From Muscardinus avellanarius (lineage: Eukaryota; Chordata; Mammalia; Rodentia; Gliridae): 64,000 nucleotides of DNA. Within the stretch, counting starts at the first letter, position 1, and every line of letters begins with the position of its first letter. A program made the translations under genes and the position numbers. Shown here piece after piece: positions 36,045 through 48,518 of this stretch. The notes below the pieces were generated by a model. It saw only the letters and a list, made by a program, of their open reading frames with translations. It had not been told where the DNA came from and did not search any database. The stretch is taken from positions 64,941,234 through 65,005,233 of the forward strand of contig OY726567.1 in assembly GCA_963383645.1 (NCBI GenBank), read 5' to 3'.

Positions 36045-37805
36045 TGGTACTAGGGGTGGAACCCAGGAGTTTTCTACCTCCAGGCTATACTTCTAGACCT
36101 ACTTTTTTATATTTTTATTTGGAAACAGGGTCTCACTAAGTTGTGGAGAGCCTCACTAAGCAGCTGAAGCTGGCTTCGAACCTGTGTGATCCTCTTGTCT
36201 CAGCTTCCCAAGCGCAGGGATTACTAGTGTATGCCACCACACCCAGCTTTAGTCTTTATTGAAGCCGGGCGTGGTGACGCACACTTGTAATCCCAGTATT
36301 CAGGAGGCTGAGACAGGAGGGTCGCGGTTCGCAGACAGCCTCAGCTAAGAATAAAGCTGGGTATGGTGGCACACGCTTGTAATCCCTGGCTTGGGAGGCA
36401 GAGACAGGAGGATCATGCAGGTTCAAAGTCAGCCTCGCTGGCTTAAGAGACCCTGTTTCCAAATAAAATATAAAATAGGTGTATGTAGCCCAGAGGTAGA
36501 GGGCCCCTGAGTTCCATCCCCAGTACCACCAAAAATAAATAAAAAAAAAAATAGGGCAGGGGGTGTAGCTCAGAGGTCAAATGCCTCTGGGTTCTATCCC
36601 CAGACCCGCAAAAAAAAAAAAAAAAAAAAAAAAAGAGTTGCCTGAGAGAAAAGGGGATATCCAGAGGGAAGGCCCTCACCTGTGTTCCCGCCTTGCCTGC
36701 ATGGGCCAGGGCAGTTCCCGGGAGGGAAGAGGCTCCTGTAGCTCCATTCCTGCAGCTTCTGCTAAGGCCTGGATGCTCCTTCCTTTATCTTCATCCTCCT
36801 CTTCCAGTGCCCCCCAAGGCAGCATCCCAGGGCCACGGTACCGAAGGGTGGCAGCACTAGGGAGCTCATTCAGCACAGAGGCCAACGACTGGCCTGGCAG
36901 GAAAGCAGAGGGTTGGAAAGAGCCAGGGGCCCTGCCCCGGCCCTCCTCCCTCAGACCCAGGAGTCCAGGCCCAGCCCTCCTCCCTCAGACCCAGGGATCC
37001 AGGCCCAGTCTTCCTCCCTCAGACCCAGGGGCCCCGGCCCCAGCCCTCCTCCCTCAGACCCAGGGGCCCCGGCCCCAGCCCTCCTCCCTCAGACCCAGGG
37101 GCCCTGGCCCTGGCCCTGGCCCCGGCCCCGGCCCTCCTCCCTCAGACCCAGGGGCCCGGGCCCCAGCTTTTCTTCCTCAGATCCCAGGGTCCATGCCAGT
37201 ACTCCTCTCTCAGACCCAGGGTCCGGACTCCAGCCCCCTCCCCCCCCAGATCCAGAAGTACAGCCTCAGCCCTCCTCCCTCAGATCAAAAGTCCAGTCCT
37301 CAGCGGTCTTCCCTCAGACCCAGGAGTCTTGGCCCCAGCCTTATTCCCTCAGACCCAGTATTCCAGCCCCAGCCTCCTCTCTCAAACTCAGGGGTCCAGA
37401 TTGCCGGGTTCTTCTTCCTAAGTGCCTATGTGGATCCTGTGGCCTCTCCTGCCCTAAGGCTAGGAAGTCCAGGCTTCAACTTCCTTTTCCCTTACTCCCT
37501 CAGGAGCTTGGGGCCGGGCTCCAGTGTCTGGCCAGGTCTCCTCAAGAGTATGGGTCTCCAGACTCCTCCTCAGACCCAGGGGTCACAGCTTCCAGTTCCT
37601 TTCTCCCTAAACCTAATCATTAAAACCCTTCCTTCCTCCTTCCCTTAGGACCCAGGATTCCCCTTTTCTGCTCCCTAGACTTCTACTGGTGCTGAGGGCC
37701 GGATTCAACTCCTTGGGCTCTCCCACCTCCTCTGGCATCCCGGGGGGCTGGCCACCTCCCTGAGGGGCCCCAGGCTTCTGGCTCCCAGGTGGGGTTTTCT
37801 TCCAT
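27636..37805 (-). CDS. TMC4: Transmembrane channel-like protein 4, 15 coding exons, complete
   Basis: Multi-pass membrane protein of the TMC family, structurally related to anoctamins. Human TMC4 has been reported as a voltage-dependent chloride channel linked to salty taste; that function is known from the family, not visible here. Exons in transcript order: 37805-37727, 36893-36680, 34827-34682, 34480-34248, 34107-33986, 31957-31810, 31325-31158, 30944-30781, 30537-30411, 29898-29801, 29497-29314, 29058-28928, 28835-28680, 27853-27775, 27704-27636, giving 705 aa (human 706-712). The TMC signature [17 protein letters not shown] starts at residue 468. Hydrophobic segments include [51 protein letters not shown] and [10 protein letters not shown]. 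The N-terminus (residues 1-150) is charged and cytosolic-like. The start codon has a strong context (GGCCATGG). The donor of the eighth coding exon (GTTCCA) is weak. MBOAT7 ends about 300 bp upstream. Confidence 0.96.
27945..28505. repeat. SINEs in TMC4 intron 13
   Basis: Minus copies at about 27945-28145 and 28150-28310; plus type C copy at 28333-28500. Confidence 0.75.
30020..30265 (-). repeat. Full minus-strand B1-dID SINE in TMC4 intron 9
   Basis: Well-preserved dimer at about 30035-30243, flanked by T runs. Confidence 0.8.
32060..32310. repeat. GA-rich low-complexity stretch in TMC4 intron 5
   Basis: Purine-rich plus strand with recurring GAGACAGAGACCCAGAGA phrases. Weaker stretches of the same kind lie at about 47880-48090 and 54700-54870. 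Confidence 0.6.
32482..33890. repeat. SINE cluster in TMC4 intron 5
   Basis: Plus type B dimer at 32482-32695 with (AAAT)n tail; minus copies at about 32810-33090 and 33095-33215; plus copy at 33552-33745; minus piece at 33760-33890; (AAT)n at 33513-33545. Confidence 0.7.
34556..34680. repeat. Dispersed units of the same CCTCAGACCCAG minisatellite, TMC4 intron 3
   Basis: Three to four units with CTCCCTCAGACCCAG and CCAGGAGTCCAAG cores lie directly beside TMC4 exon 3. Single related units also occur near 28600-28680, 29100-29300 and 39447-39510. Confidence 0.65.
34885..35025 (+). repeat. Old LINE-1 3' end fragment
   Basis: Phrases like ATTCATAATGTGGAATACTC and GAAACCAGGTCACGGGAATA match the pattern of L1 3' ends; diverged and noncoding. 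Confidence 0.5.
35128..36630. repeat. Dense SINE block in TMC4 intron 2
   Basis: Plus copies at about 35128-35240, 35245-35350, 35640-35735, 36258-36350 and 36356-36535 (type C), ID at 36553-36610; minus copies at 35390-35597, 35810-36010 and 36045-36250. Confidence 0.7.
36925..37400. repeat. 34-bp minisatellite in TMC4 intron 1, about 12 units
   Basis: Units built on CCCTCCTCCCTCAGACCCAG followed by a GGGxCCxGGCCCCAG-like half. Two neighbouring units near 37020-37090 are almost identical; outer units decay. It resembles the CT-rich minisatellite common on human chromosome 19 (recalled). Confidence 0.8.
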
Positions 37806-38111
37806 GGCCGTGGACACAGCAGTTTCCGTCTCCCGTGACGCTGGGAGGACACTGTCCCAGGTGAAGGAGGGGCCTGGGCAGGGCCATACCTGGCCACCAG
37901 ATGGCTAGAAGGGACTGTAGTATACTTCCCACAAACCTTCAGGGCATGGCTGTGAAAGGCCTCCTGGGAGCTGAAGTCCTGGTGGCCTCCTGAGCCTGCC
38001 AGTCTCGTTCCCGGGAGCCCAGGCAGCATCACAGCATGCCAGCTCTGTGGCCTCTGTCCCCACTGGATTACTGCCCACAGATACTCTCACAAACAGATGC
38101 CTGTGCGACAC
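37806..38111 (-). promoter_or_regulatory. TMC4: TMC4 upstream region between MBOAT7 3' end and TMC4 start
   Basis: About 300 bp between the TMC4 ATG and the MBOAT7 poly(A) signal must hold the TMC4 5' UTR and core promoter unless these overlap MBOAT7. It is not a CpG island and I see no TATA box, in line with a more tissue-limited gene. Confidence 0.35.
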
Positions 38112-38117
38112 TTTATT
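38112..38117 (-). terminator. MBOAT7: MBOAT7 poly(A) signal
   Basis: AATAAA on the minus strand, giving a 3' UTR of about 680 bases from the TAA at 38778. The UTR contains a short TG/CA run near 38570-38586 and a run of 11 or more C at about 38334-38345. Confidence 0.75.
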
Positions 38118-38777
38118 GGGAAAGATTTACACATTCAGACCTGTCTCAGGCCCAGGGATGACAAGAGGGTGGCAGGTGTGCTGGGGCCCTGAGGTGGCTC
38201 TCATGGGGGCTGCAAGATCACAGTTCCAGATGGCTCACCTATACCCGTTTTCCCTTTAGGAAACGGAAGGTCACATTCCCTTCTGTCTGAAATACTGGTG
38301 TGATGAGATGGAAGTGGAGCAAAACCCAGAAGCCCCCCCCCCCCCCAAAACCAGCCCTGAATCTCCTGTTCCTACCATGAGGATCCAAAGAGGGAATCCA
38401 TCCAAGAAGCCACACAGCCATTGGCCCCTGCCTAGGTGTTTGAGGGAAGGGTAGCTCTCCAAACCCCCGCAGGCTGGAGTGAGGACAAGAGATGTCTGGA
38501 CAGTACCCTGATTTCAGAGGAGCTTGAAGTGGCTGGAGGCCCAGGGTGGAGTGCCAGGGCACAGAGAACTGTGTGTGTGTGTGTGTTCCTGTTCCACTCC
38601 AGTCCTGGGCATGGTACTTAGCTGGAGAGATTGGAAACCTTTCCAGGCTCCTAGCCAAAATAGGGGCCCTTTCTGGGAAGGAGAGAGCAGCCTGGCCCAC
38701 AAAATTCCCAGGCAAAAGCTTGGTGGCCAGACTAGACTGGCTGGCACGGGGAGGGCGGCGCAGCTCACTCCTCCTAC

Positions 38778-41700
38778 TTACTCCTCCCGGAGCTTTTCTG
38801 GGGCAGGGCTGGGGGCCTTGGTCCCTGCCTTCCGCCTGCTGGGGCTGCCCCCACCCAAAGCCAGCCCCAGCCCCAGGCAGGCCAGGGCCAGGAAGTGGAT
38901 GCAGAAGTAGATGGAGGACCAGTACCGGAGCGTGTCGCCCATGGAGAGGAGCACGAAGCCCATGCACATGTAGTCATAGGCTCGCATCTTCAGGAACCAG
39001 TGCACCCAGTCCCAGGCCTGCTGGCCTCCGGCACTCAGTCGCCCTCGCAGTGCAGACTCCAGACAGCCCTCTGCGGCCAGGCACAGCGGGATGGTCAGGA
39101 AGCTTAGGTAGTAGCCAGGGTGGAGGCCGTGCCAATAGGCGCTCAGCAGCATGGTCCAGGCGCTCCTGGGGGAAGGGACTGGGAATCAGGATCCAGAGGC
39201 AAGTTTCTAGTCTCAGGAGTCTCGTTTTTTTTTTTTTGTTGTTTTTTCAGTACTGGGGATGGAACTCAGGGGCATTCTACCTCTGAGCGACACCCCCAGC
39301 CCTATTTTTTATTCTTTATTTTAAAACAGGGTCTCACTGAGTTGCAAAGGGCCTAAGTAGCTGGGGCTGGTTTCGAACCTGCGCAATCCTCCTGTCTCAG
39401 CCTCCCAAATGCTGGGATTACAAGCGTGAGCCACCATGCCAGGCAAAGTCCCAGGAGTCTGGATTCCAGCCCAACTCTTCCCTCAGACCCAGGAGTGCAG
39501 GCTCCCCCTTCCTTCCAAGAAGCCAGAATTTCAGAAGCCTATCCTCAGCCAGCTGTGATATCACATATCTATAATTCCAATATTTGGGAGGCTAAGACAG
39601 GAGGATCCCAAGTTCATTCAGCCTCACCAACTTAATGAGACATTATTTTGTAATAAAAATAGAGCTGGGTATAGTGGCACACACCTATAATAATCCCAGT
39701 ACCAGGGGGTTGAGATAGGATTGCAGGTTCAAGGACAGCCTCAGCAAGTAGTGAGATGCTCGGCAACCTAGCGAGACCCCACTACAAAATAAAATAGGGC
39801 TGGGGCATAGTATGGAGGTAGAATGCCCTGGGTTCAGAGCATGAACGCACACATGTGCACACACACGCAACAGACACACGAAGGCTATCTCCTTCCCTCC
39901 CTGAGTCTCGCACCTCTTTCTCTCCAGATGTAGAAACCCAGGACCATAGCTCCTTGAAACAGGCTCTCATTAGATTGCTAAGAGTCTCACTATATTGCTG
40001 AGGCATCCTTGAACCTGCCTCTGCCTCCCAAATACTGGGATTACAGGAATGGCCCATGTCTCCTTTTTTTTTCCTTTTCGATACTGGAGTTGGAACCCAG
40101 GGGCATTCTACCTCCAAGCTAAAACCCCAGCCTGAGCTGGGCGTGATGGCGCACCTTTGTAATCCCAGCATTCGGGAAGCTGAGACCGAAGGATCGCGAT
40201 TTGCGGACAGCCTCAGCTACTTAGTGAGGCCCTCTGCAACTCAGTGAGACCCGGTTTCAAAATAAAGAATGAAAACAGGGCAGGAGCTGTAGCTCGGAGG
40301 TCTAATGCCCCTGGGTTCCATCCCCAGACCTGCAAAAATAAAAATAAAAAAAATAAAATAAAACCTCAGCCTGATTTTTTTTTTTTTTTTTAGGTCTGGG
40401 GATGGAACCCAGGGGCATTCGACCTCCGAGCTACACCCCCTGCCCTATTTTTTATTCTTTTATTTTGAAACCGAGTCTCACTGAGTTGCAAAGGGCCTCA
40501 CTAAGTAGCTGAGGCTGCCTGCGAACCACGATCCTTCGGTCTCAGCCTCCGGAATGCTGGGATTACAAGTGTGCGCCACCACACCCGGCTTTCCCAGCCT
40601 GATTTTTTATTCTTTATTTTGAAACAGCATCTTACTGAGTTGCAAGGGGCCTCACTCAGTAGCTGAGGCTGTCCATGAACCGTGAACCTATCTCAGCCTC
40701 CTAAATGCTGGGATTACAAGTGTGCACCACCACAACTGGCCCCATGTCCGCTTCTTGCTTTAGCGATTCGGGAGTATAATTCCTGACTTGTCTCCCTACG
40801 GTGCCCTCCTCCTTTGCAGACTCTGAGGTTTGGTCCTCCCTTTTTTTTTTTTTTTTTTTGGTGATGCTAAGGATTTAACCAAGGGCCTCATACAAGCTAG
40901 GAAAGTCCTCTACTACTGAGCTACATCCCCAGACCCTGACAGACTTAGAAATGTACTTCCCTAGTCCCTGAATCCTATGAAGTCAGGCTCTGACCACTCT
41001 GCCAAGGAGATCAGAGACCATTCTCTACCTTACCCTCCACCCGGGCTTCTATCAGTGACTTTGGCAGGGCTGGGACCTTGAGGGGGGAGAGGTGTTCTCC
41101 TGCCTGTGGGAACATCCCTCTGGCATACCTAAATACGCTGAGTACAAAAATAATCTAATGACAAAATAATACTGACAGACACCCTCTTGGGGGTGTGAGG
41201 TAAATAAAAACATGGGAATCCTGTGCATTTTGGATATTAGGGGGCGCTCTGGCCTCCACCATTAGCTGCCAGAGGCATCTCCCAGTGATGACAAAAATGT
41301 CTCCTGGAGCTGGAGTGTGCCTCAGTGGCAGCGCGCCTGCCTAGCAAGTGTGAGGCCTTAGGTTCCACCCCCAGGGTTTCCGTCTGTTTCCATACACTGT
41401 TGCATGGCTCCTGTGGTGCAGTGCAGTCACCCTCAGTAAGGAACTACTGGCCTAAACCACTGGGTGCCCTGGGCTTTGACCCCACCCTCAGCCCAGAGCT
41501 TTCAGCGCCATCTGTACCTGACCACACCCAAGTATCCACTTCTATTCTTTTTTTGGTGGTGGTACTTGGGGTTGAACCCAGGGGTGTCCTACCTTTGAGC
41601 CACACCCCAACTCTTATTTTGAAACAAGGTATTAGCTGGGCGTGGTGGTGTGCATCTGTAACCCCAGTACTTGGGAGTCTGAGACAGTAGGATCATAGGT

Positions 41701-42410
41701 TCAAAGACAGCTTCAGCAACATAGTGAGAGTCTCAGCAACCCAGTGGATTCTATTTCAAAATAAAAAATAAAATAAGGGCCAGGCGTGGTGGCGCATGCT
41801 TGTAATACCAGCATTTGGGAGGCTGAGACAGGAGGACTGTGGTTCGCGGACAGCCTCAGCTACTTAGTGAGTCCCTTTGCAACTCAGCAAGACCCTGTTT
41901 CAAAATGAAGAGAAAAAAAAATTGGGCTGGGGGTGTAGCTCGAAGGCAGAATGACCCTGGGTTCCATCCCTAGTACTGCTAAATAAATAAGTAAATAGAT
42001 AATTATAAGGCTGGGATTGTAGCTTAGAGGTAGAATACCTCCAAGTTCAATCCCCAGCATCACAAAAGAAGGAAAGAATGAAAGAGAAGAGATAAAGGAA
42101 GGAAAGAGGAGAGAGGAAAAGGGAGAGGCGAGGGTGCATGTGTGTGTGTGTGCGCTCACTAAGTTGTTGAGCCTGGCCTCAAACCTATAGGGGTTTGCCA
42201 CCACGCCTGGCTAAGTTTTCACTTTTTTTTTTTTTTTTTGCAATACTGCGGATTGAATCCAGGGGTACTCAACCTTTGAGCTACAACTCCAGCCCTATTT
42301 TTATTCTTTATTTTGAAACAGGGTCATACACTAAGTTGTGGAGGCCTCACTAAGTAGCTGAGGCTGGCCACAAATCAGTGCTTCTCCTGGCTCAGCCTTC
42401 CAAAAGTATT

Positions 42411-42460
<50 letters not shown>

Positions 42461-45400
42461 ATGGAAATGGAACCCAGAGGCCTTCTACCTCCAGGCTACA
42501 GCCTCAGACCTATTTTATGTTTTATTTGGAAATAAAGTCATGTTTAGTGGCTGAGACTCTCACTAAACTGCTGAGGCTGGCTTTGAACCTGTGATCCTCA
42601 TGTCTCAACCTCCCACATAATAAGTGTTCATTTCTTTTCTTTTTTTGTACTGGGGATGGAACGCAGGGGCATTCTACCTCCGAGCTATACCCCCAGCCCG
42701 ATATTTTATTCTTTATTTTGAAATAGTCTCACTGAGTGGAAAGGGTTTCACTGAGTTGCATGGGGCCTTACTAAGTAGCTGAGGCTGGCCGTGAACCGTG
42801 ATCCTCCCATCTCAGCCTCCCAAATGCTGGGATGACAAGCGTGCGCCACCATGCCCGGCTCTACATGTTTACTTCTAATTCCACCTTCTCCCTGAAGTGC
42901 TAGAAATCACAAAACTAGCCCCTATCCAATGACCCCAGCTGGATATGTGATAGTCACCTCAAAGTTCATCATACTAAACCCAGCCTTGCTTCATCATACC
43001 CACTCTGGAAACCTCTTGTGGAATGCTCTTCTCTAGAAAAGCCCTCATTAAGAGGGACTATCACAGCATATTCAAATCTCATTCTGTGTCTTGAGGAAGG
43101 CCCTGCGATATTCAGCGGGTTACCTATTCTCTCTGAACTTGAGTTTCCTCACCTACAAGATGGGGATGACAGTCCCCAGTTTTTTTTTTTTCTTGTTTTG
43201 TTTTGTTTTTGTGGTACTGGGGGTTGAACCCAGGGGTGTTCTACTTCTGAGCTACATCCTCAGTCCTATTTTATTTTTTAATTTTTTGTGGGTCTGGGGA
43301 TAGAACCCAGGGGCATTCTACCTCCAAGCCACACCCCCAGCCCTATTTTTCATTCTTTATTTTGAAACAGGGTCTCACTGAGTTGCAGAGTGCCTCACTA
43401 AGTAGCTGAGGCTGTCCGCGAACCACGATCCTTCCGGTCTCAGCCTCCCGAATGCTGGGATTACAAACATGCGCCACCACGTTCGGCCCTATTTTTTTTT
43501 AGTTTGAAACAGGATCTCACTAGCCTGCTGAGGCTGGCTTAGAATTCACAATCCTCCTGTCTCAACTTCCCTAATACTGGGATTACAGGCGTGTGTGTCA
43601 CCATACTCCGATAAGAGTTTCCACTTTTTTTTTTTTTTGCGGGTCTGGGGATGGAACCCAGGGGCATTCAACCTCTGAGCTACACCCCCTGCCCTATTTT
43701 TTATTCTTTATAAGAGAGCCTCAATAAGTAGATGAGGCTGTCCACTAACCTCGATCCTCCAGGTCTCAGCCTCCTGAATGCTGGGATTACAAGTGTGAGC
43801 CACCACACCCGGCTGGGTTTCCACTTTTGATGACTGTAAAGATCGTAATGCCTAGCAAGGTCTCTACTCAAGATATATTGGAAGAGGGTTGGTGGCACAT
43901 GCCTATAAGTCTGAGGTCAGCCTGGGCAACTTCATAAGATCCTGTCTCAAAATAAATAAAAAGGGCTGGGGGTGTAGCTCAGTGGCAGAGCAGCCCTGTG
44001 TTCAATGCCCAGTACTGCAATAAATAAATAAAGTAAGGAATGGGGGATAGCTCAGTAGTGGAGCGCCACTAAGTTCAATCTCCAGTACCAAAAGGGAGAG
44101 AAAAAAGAAAATATAAGAAGAGGGCAGCCAAGCCGGGCGTGGTGGTGCACGCTTGTAATCCCAGCATTTGGGAGGTTGAGACAGGAGGATTGCGGTTTGC
44201 AGACAGCCTCAACTACTTAGTGAGGCCGTCCGCAACTCAGTGAGACCCTGTTTCAAAATAAAGAATAAAAAATTGGGCAGGGGGTGTAGCTCGGAGGTCA
44301 AATGCCTCTGGGTTCTATCCCCAGACCTGAAAGAAAAAAAAAAAAAAAAAAAAGAGGGCTGAGGCCAGGTGTGATGGCACACACTTGTGATCCCAGTACT
44401 TGGGAGGCTGAGACAGTAGGATCACAGGTTCACTGATAGCCTCAGCTACTTAGTGAGGCCCTCCACAACTTAGTGAGGTCTTGTTTCAAAATAAAGACTA
44501 AAAAATAGGGCTGAGGGTGTAGCTCGGAGGTCGAATGCCCCTGGGTTCCATCCTCAGTATGTAAAATAAAATGGGGGCTGTGTTGAGGATGTAGCTCAGT
44601 GGGAAAGCATTTGATTAGCAGGCACAAGGCTCTGGATTCTAGCACCCCAAGGAAAAAAGAACTATCCAAAAAAAAAAAAATGAAATATAGCAACAGTGAT
44701 ATAGCAAGCACTCACCTGTCAGGCCTGACATATAAGTACATTTCACACGCTACCACACTTAATCCTCTTATCAAACTATGAAAGAGATCATCCTCATTTA
44801 ACAGCTGAGGAAACTCAGATGTCAAACTATTCCTGGAGGTTTCTCAGTAATCTGCAGGGCCAAGTTTCTGGAAGGTGTAGCTACCGAGCCCACATGATGC
44901 GGAGAGGCTGACCTTAGGCTCAAGAAACTACAATTCCCATGAGCGGCCCAGGTGGGAAAAGGGGGGGGGGCTGAGAGGTACTTCTGCGCTGTCCAGGGCT
45001 CCCTCACCTCAGGACGTAGGAGCGAACAGGTGCGCTCTTGTAGATGTACTGTGCCAGCCACCACTGCACCGTCATGTTCCAGTACCGCATGCCATCCCGC
45101 ACCCGCACGCAGAAGTCTGTGCTGTAGCAGTCGATGTTGCGAACCGTCTCAAAATCATACTCCAGGGAAGCTGCCTCCTCCAGACTGGGGGGTGGAGGAT
45201 GAGGGTGGGACAGACATGCAGCTCAGCCAGGCCCCTCCTGATGCCTGCTCCTGTCCCAGCCCCAGCTGCTAAGGAGGGGATTCTGGACAGGCAACAGCTC
45301 CTGGCTGTCAGACTTGCTAGGGTTGCAGGGGAGGAGACCCCAGAGGGCGCATTTGGGAGAGCCAGGTGGGTGGATAGGACACAGTTCACCAACAGTGGGG

Positions 45401-48400
45401 GGGGGGGGTCTTCTGGTAACCAGTGGGGCCTACCAAGGCTGCAGAAAACCTTGAGGGGCTATAGTGCTCATGTAGGAGTCCTCTGGCAACCTAGCTCAGT
45501 ATATTCAGACACACTTCCAAGCAGAGCCCCTTCTGACAGTGTGGCTGCTGTATCCTCTGGCAAGGTGGTCCAGGGTTGCTAGGATGAGGCTCTAAGCCCC
45601 AATTCTCAGTGGTCTCTGTTGCTAGGGGGAGGCATTCCTTAGCAACAAGGTCCAGGCTGTTTAGAAAAGCTTCCAAAAAGGGCCTCTTTTCCCTAGCCCC
45701 CGTGATTGTTCAAGAAGTGTCACCTCTAGAAACAGTGGCTTGGTCAACTGGCACCAACAGCCCCAGAGGTGGAGAACACCATGGCCCATTTGAATCCTAG
45801 TGGCTTCTGATGATGGGAACAGGGCCGTCCTTTAGAAGTGAGGTCTCACACATTTAGAAGAGACTTCAGATTCCTGCTTGACTTTTGGGCATAGGGGAGG
45901 TCCTCTAACAGCTGGAGGTCTGCCCATGTTTACTAGGGCAATGATAATAAATTAATGTGTGCCAGGCGTGGTGGTGCACGCTTGTTATCTCAGCATTTGG
46001 GAGGCTGAGACAGGAGGATCACGGTTTGAGGACAGCCTCAGCTACTACGCAGTGAAGCCCTGTGGAATTTAGTGAGACCCTGTTTCAAAATAAAGAATAA
46101 AAAACAGGGTGTAGCTCAGAGGTCGAATGCCCCTGGGTTCTACCCTCAGTACCGCCAATAAATAAATAAATAGCCAGACATGGTGGCGCACACGTGTAAT
46201 CCCTGCGCTTGGGAGGCGGAGACAGGAGGACTGCGCAGGTTCAAAGCCAGCTGTGCTGGCTTAAGAGACCCTGTTCCAAATAAAAAGTAAAAAATAGGCT
46301 GGGAGTGTAGCCCGGAAGTAGAAGGGTTTCCAGGAACCCCAGTACCACCAAATAAATAAATAAATAAATATAAATAAAAATTAATGTGTGTGTGTGTGTG
46401 CCACTGTCCTACAATGGGGTGGCAGTTTGTGACTCCTAGAGAGTGGCACAACCCTAGCCGGGAGTGGCTTCCTAATTCTCATCATTTCAGCTCTATTCCC
46501 AGCCCCAGGTGGGAGGCTGACAATGAATCCTTGGAACTGAGGGTTGGCTCATTCCTGGTTGTCATGGGCACCATTCCCCTAGCAACACAGGGACAATAAC
46601 TCCTTAGCAAAAAGAGAACCCATAGTTACTAGTGTTGTAACTCACCCAGCAGAGAGGTGTGTGGGGACAAGGGTCGCATTACTAGCAACAGGGGTCAATT
46701 TGTGTTTTCCACCTCAGGCTGTTGGTGACAGTGACTGAAAACCACTGTATTTCTGGAGGGAACAGTTCCAGTTCCTTGACAACGGGAGGAAGGCTACCTG
46801 TAGTTGCTGTGAAAGAGGCCTCCCCCATTGGTAGGGACACCACAGTCAGGGATGCTATTTCCATAGAAACAGAGGGCAACTGAGAGATGCTATGTGGTCA
46901 ACATCCCACAGGGGTAGGCACTGGCTCCCAGTAACACAGGGGAAGTTCAGGTGGTGCCGGTCTGTAGCCACAAAGAGCAAGACTTCTGGCAAGAAGGGGC
47001 AAACTGCAGTTGCAAAGGTCTTGCTTCCCTAGCAACAGAGGAGTTTGGTTGCTAGGGAATCATTTCCCTAGCAACAGAGGTTGACCCACCATTACCAAAG
47101 GATGGCATCCTCAGCAACCAGGAATACGGTTCTTGGGGTGACACTTATTTGGCAACACGGGGGTGCATGTGGTTGCTAAGATACTATCTTCCTTTCCCCA
47201 GCAAGGGAGGGTGATTCACCATACTGAGGGTCGACAAGCGCTGGAAGAGGGGCAGTCCATAGGTACCAGAAACACTGTGCCCCTACTGACCAGGGGGGGC
47301 AGGCGCAGGTTGCGGGTGGGTGACACGCCGCTAACCACAGGTAGTGGCCTTGCCCCCCTGCTACCCGCTCTCCTCCCTGCTAGGGGCAGGGCCAGCCCTT
47401 GGTGATGGGGCCTGCTGGGTCTTGGGACGCCTCCCTCCCGCCACCTGACCTGCTGGGGGGTGGGCATTGGAGGGTGGGGCCACCCCCGGCCCGGGCTTTG
47501 GCAGCCACGGGGTAGGCCCCGAAGCCCGCGGCAATGCAACCGCACTCGGCGGCAATCCAGGCCACGTAGAAGCGCATGCGGAAGGCGAAGAAGACCGGGA
47601 TCATGTAGAAGAGGCGGGCGGGCAGCGGGCGGGCGTAGAAGGCGTCCTCGCGCACGGCCTCCAGTGGGAAGAGGTGGGAGGACAGCAGGAAGAGCAGGCC
47701 AAAGAGCGGGGCCGGCCAGGCTCGGCGCAGGAGGGGCCGCAGGCTGGGCACGGCCCCCGGGAAGGGCTGCTCCAGCCAATCCAGGTAGGTGCGGTAGCGG
47801 AAGAACGGGCCTGTGGAGGTGGGGAGGGGGCAGGTGGTCAGCCTCCGGGCCTGTGCGACACGGGGAAGGTGGGCAGAGCTCAAGTCTGGGGGTGGGTAGG
47901 TGCGGAGACAAGGGTGGGCAGAGATGGGGCCTAGGAGCCAAAGACAGGGAGGGCTCAAAGAGAAAGAGGGACAGAAAATTACACAGAGGGACAAGCACCC
48001 TGGGGATGGGGGTTGACTCTGAGACAGACGGGGGGCACACAGACAAGACCTGGATAGGGCGTCACAGAGAACAGAGTGGTGCTGGAGAGAAGCGGGGGAC
48101 CCGCGGAGGAATCCCTGGGGCTGGTGGGCAACCCAGAGTGGTTCCCCAGGAACTTGAGGAAACCCCTGTAGGCCTCTCCAACAGGAAGAGCCCTCTAGTA
48201 GTTCACGCCATAGCGCCCTCTGGCCACTGAGCCGACTTGGGCTGCAGATGGGGATACTGGGTGGGAAACAGGAAAACTTGGGAGGGTTTTTTTTTGGGGG
48301 GGGTACTGGGGTTCCTGGAAGCCCTTCTACCTCCGGGCTACACTCCCAGACCTATTTTTATATATTTTTTAAAATTTGGAACACAGGGTCTCTTAAGCCA

Positions 48401-48487
48401 GCAAGGCTGGCTCCGAACCAGCGCGATCCTCCTGTCTCTGCCTCCCAAGGACGGGGATTACAAGCGTGGGCCACCACGCCTGGCTGG

Positions 48488-48518
<31 letters not shown>

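Noticed and set aside
36581..37648. Open plus-strand frame of 355 codons, Pro/Ser-rich
   Set aside because: It runs through the 34-bp minisatellite (three units equal 102 bp, so no stops arise) and starts in a SINE. It is antisense to TMC4 and has no family resemblance.
41300..41380. tRNA-like sequences with A and B boxes
   Set aside because: These are ID SINE copies with A-tails and no cloverleaf; none looks like a true tRNA gene.
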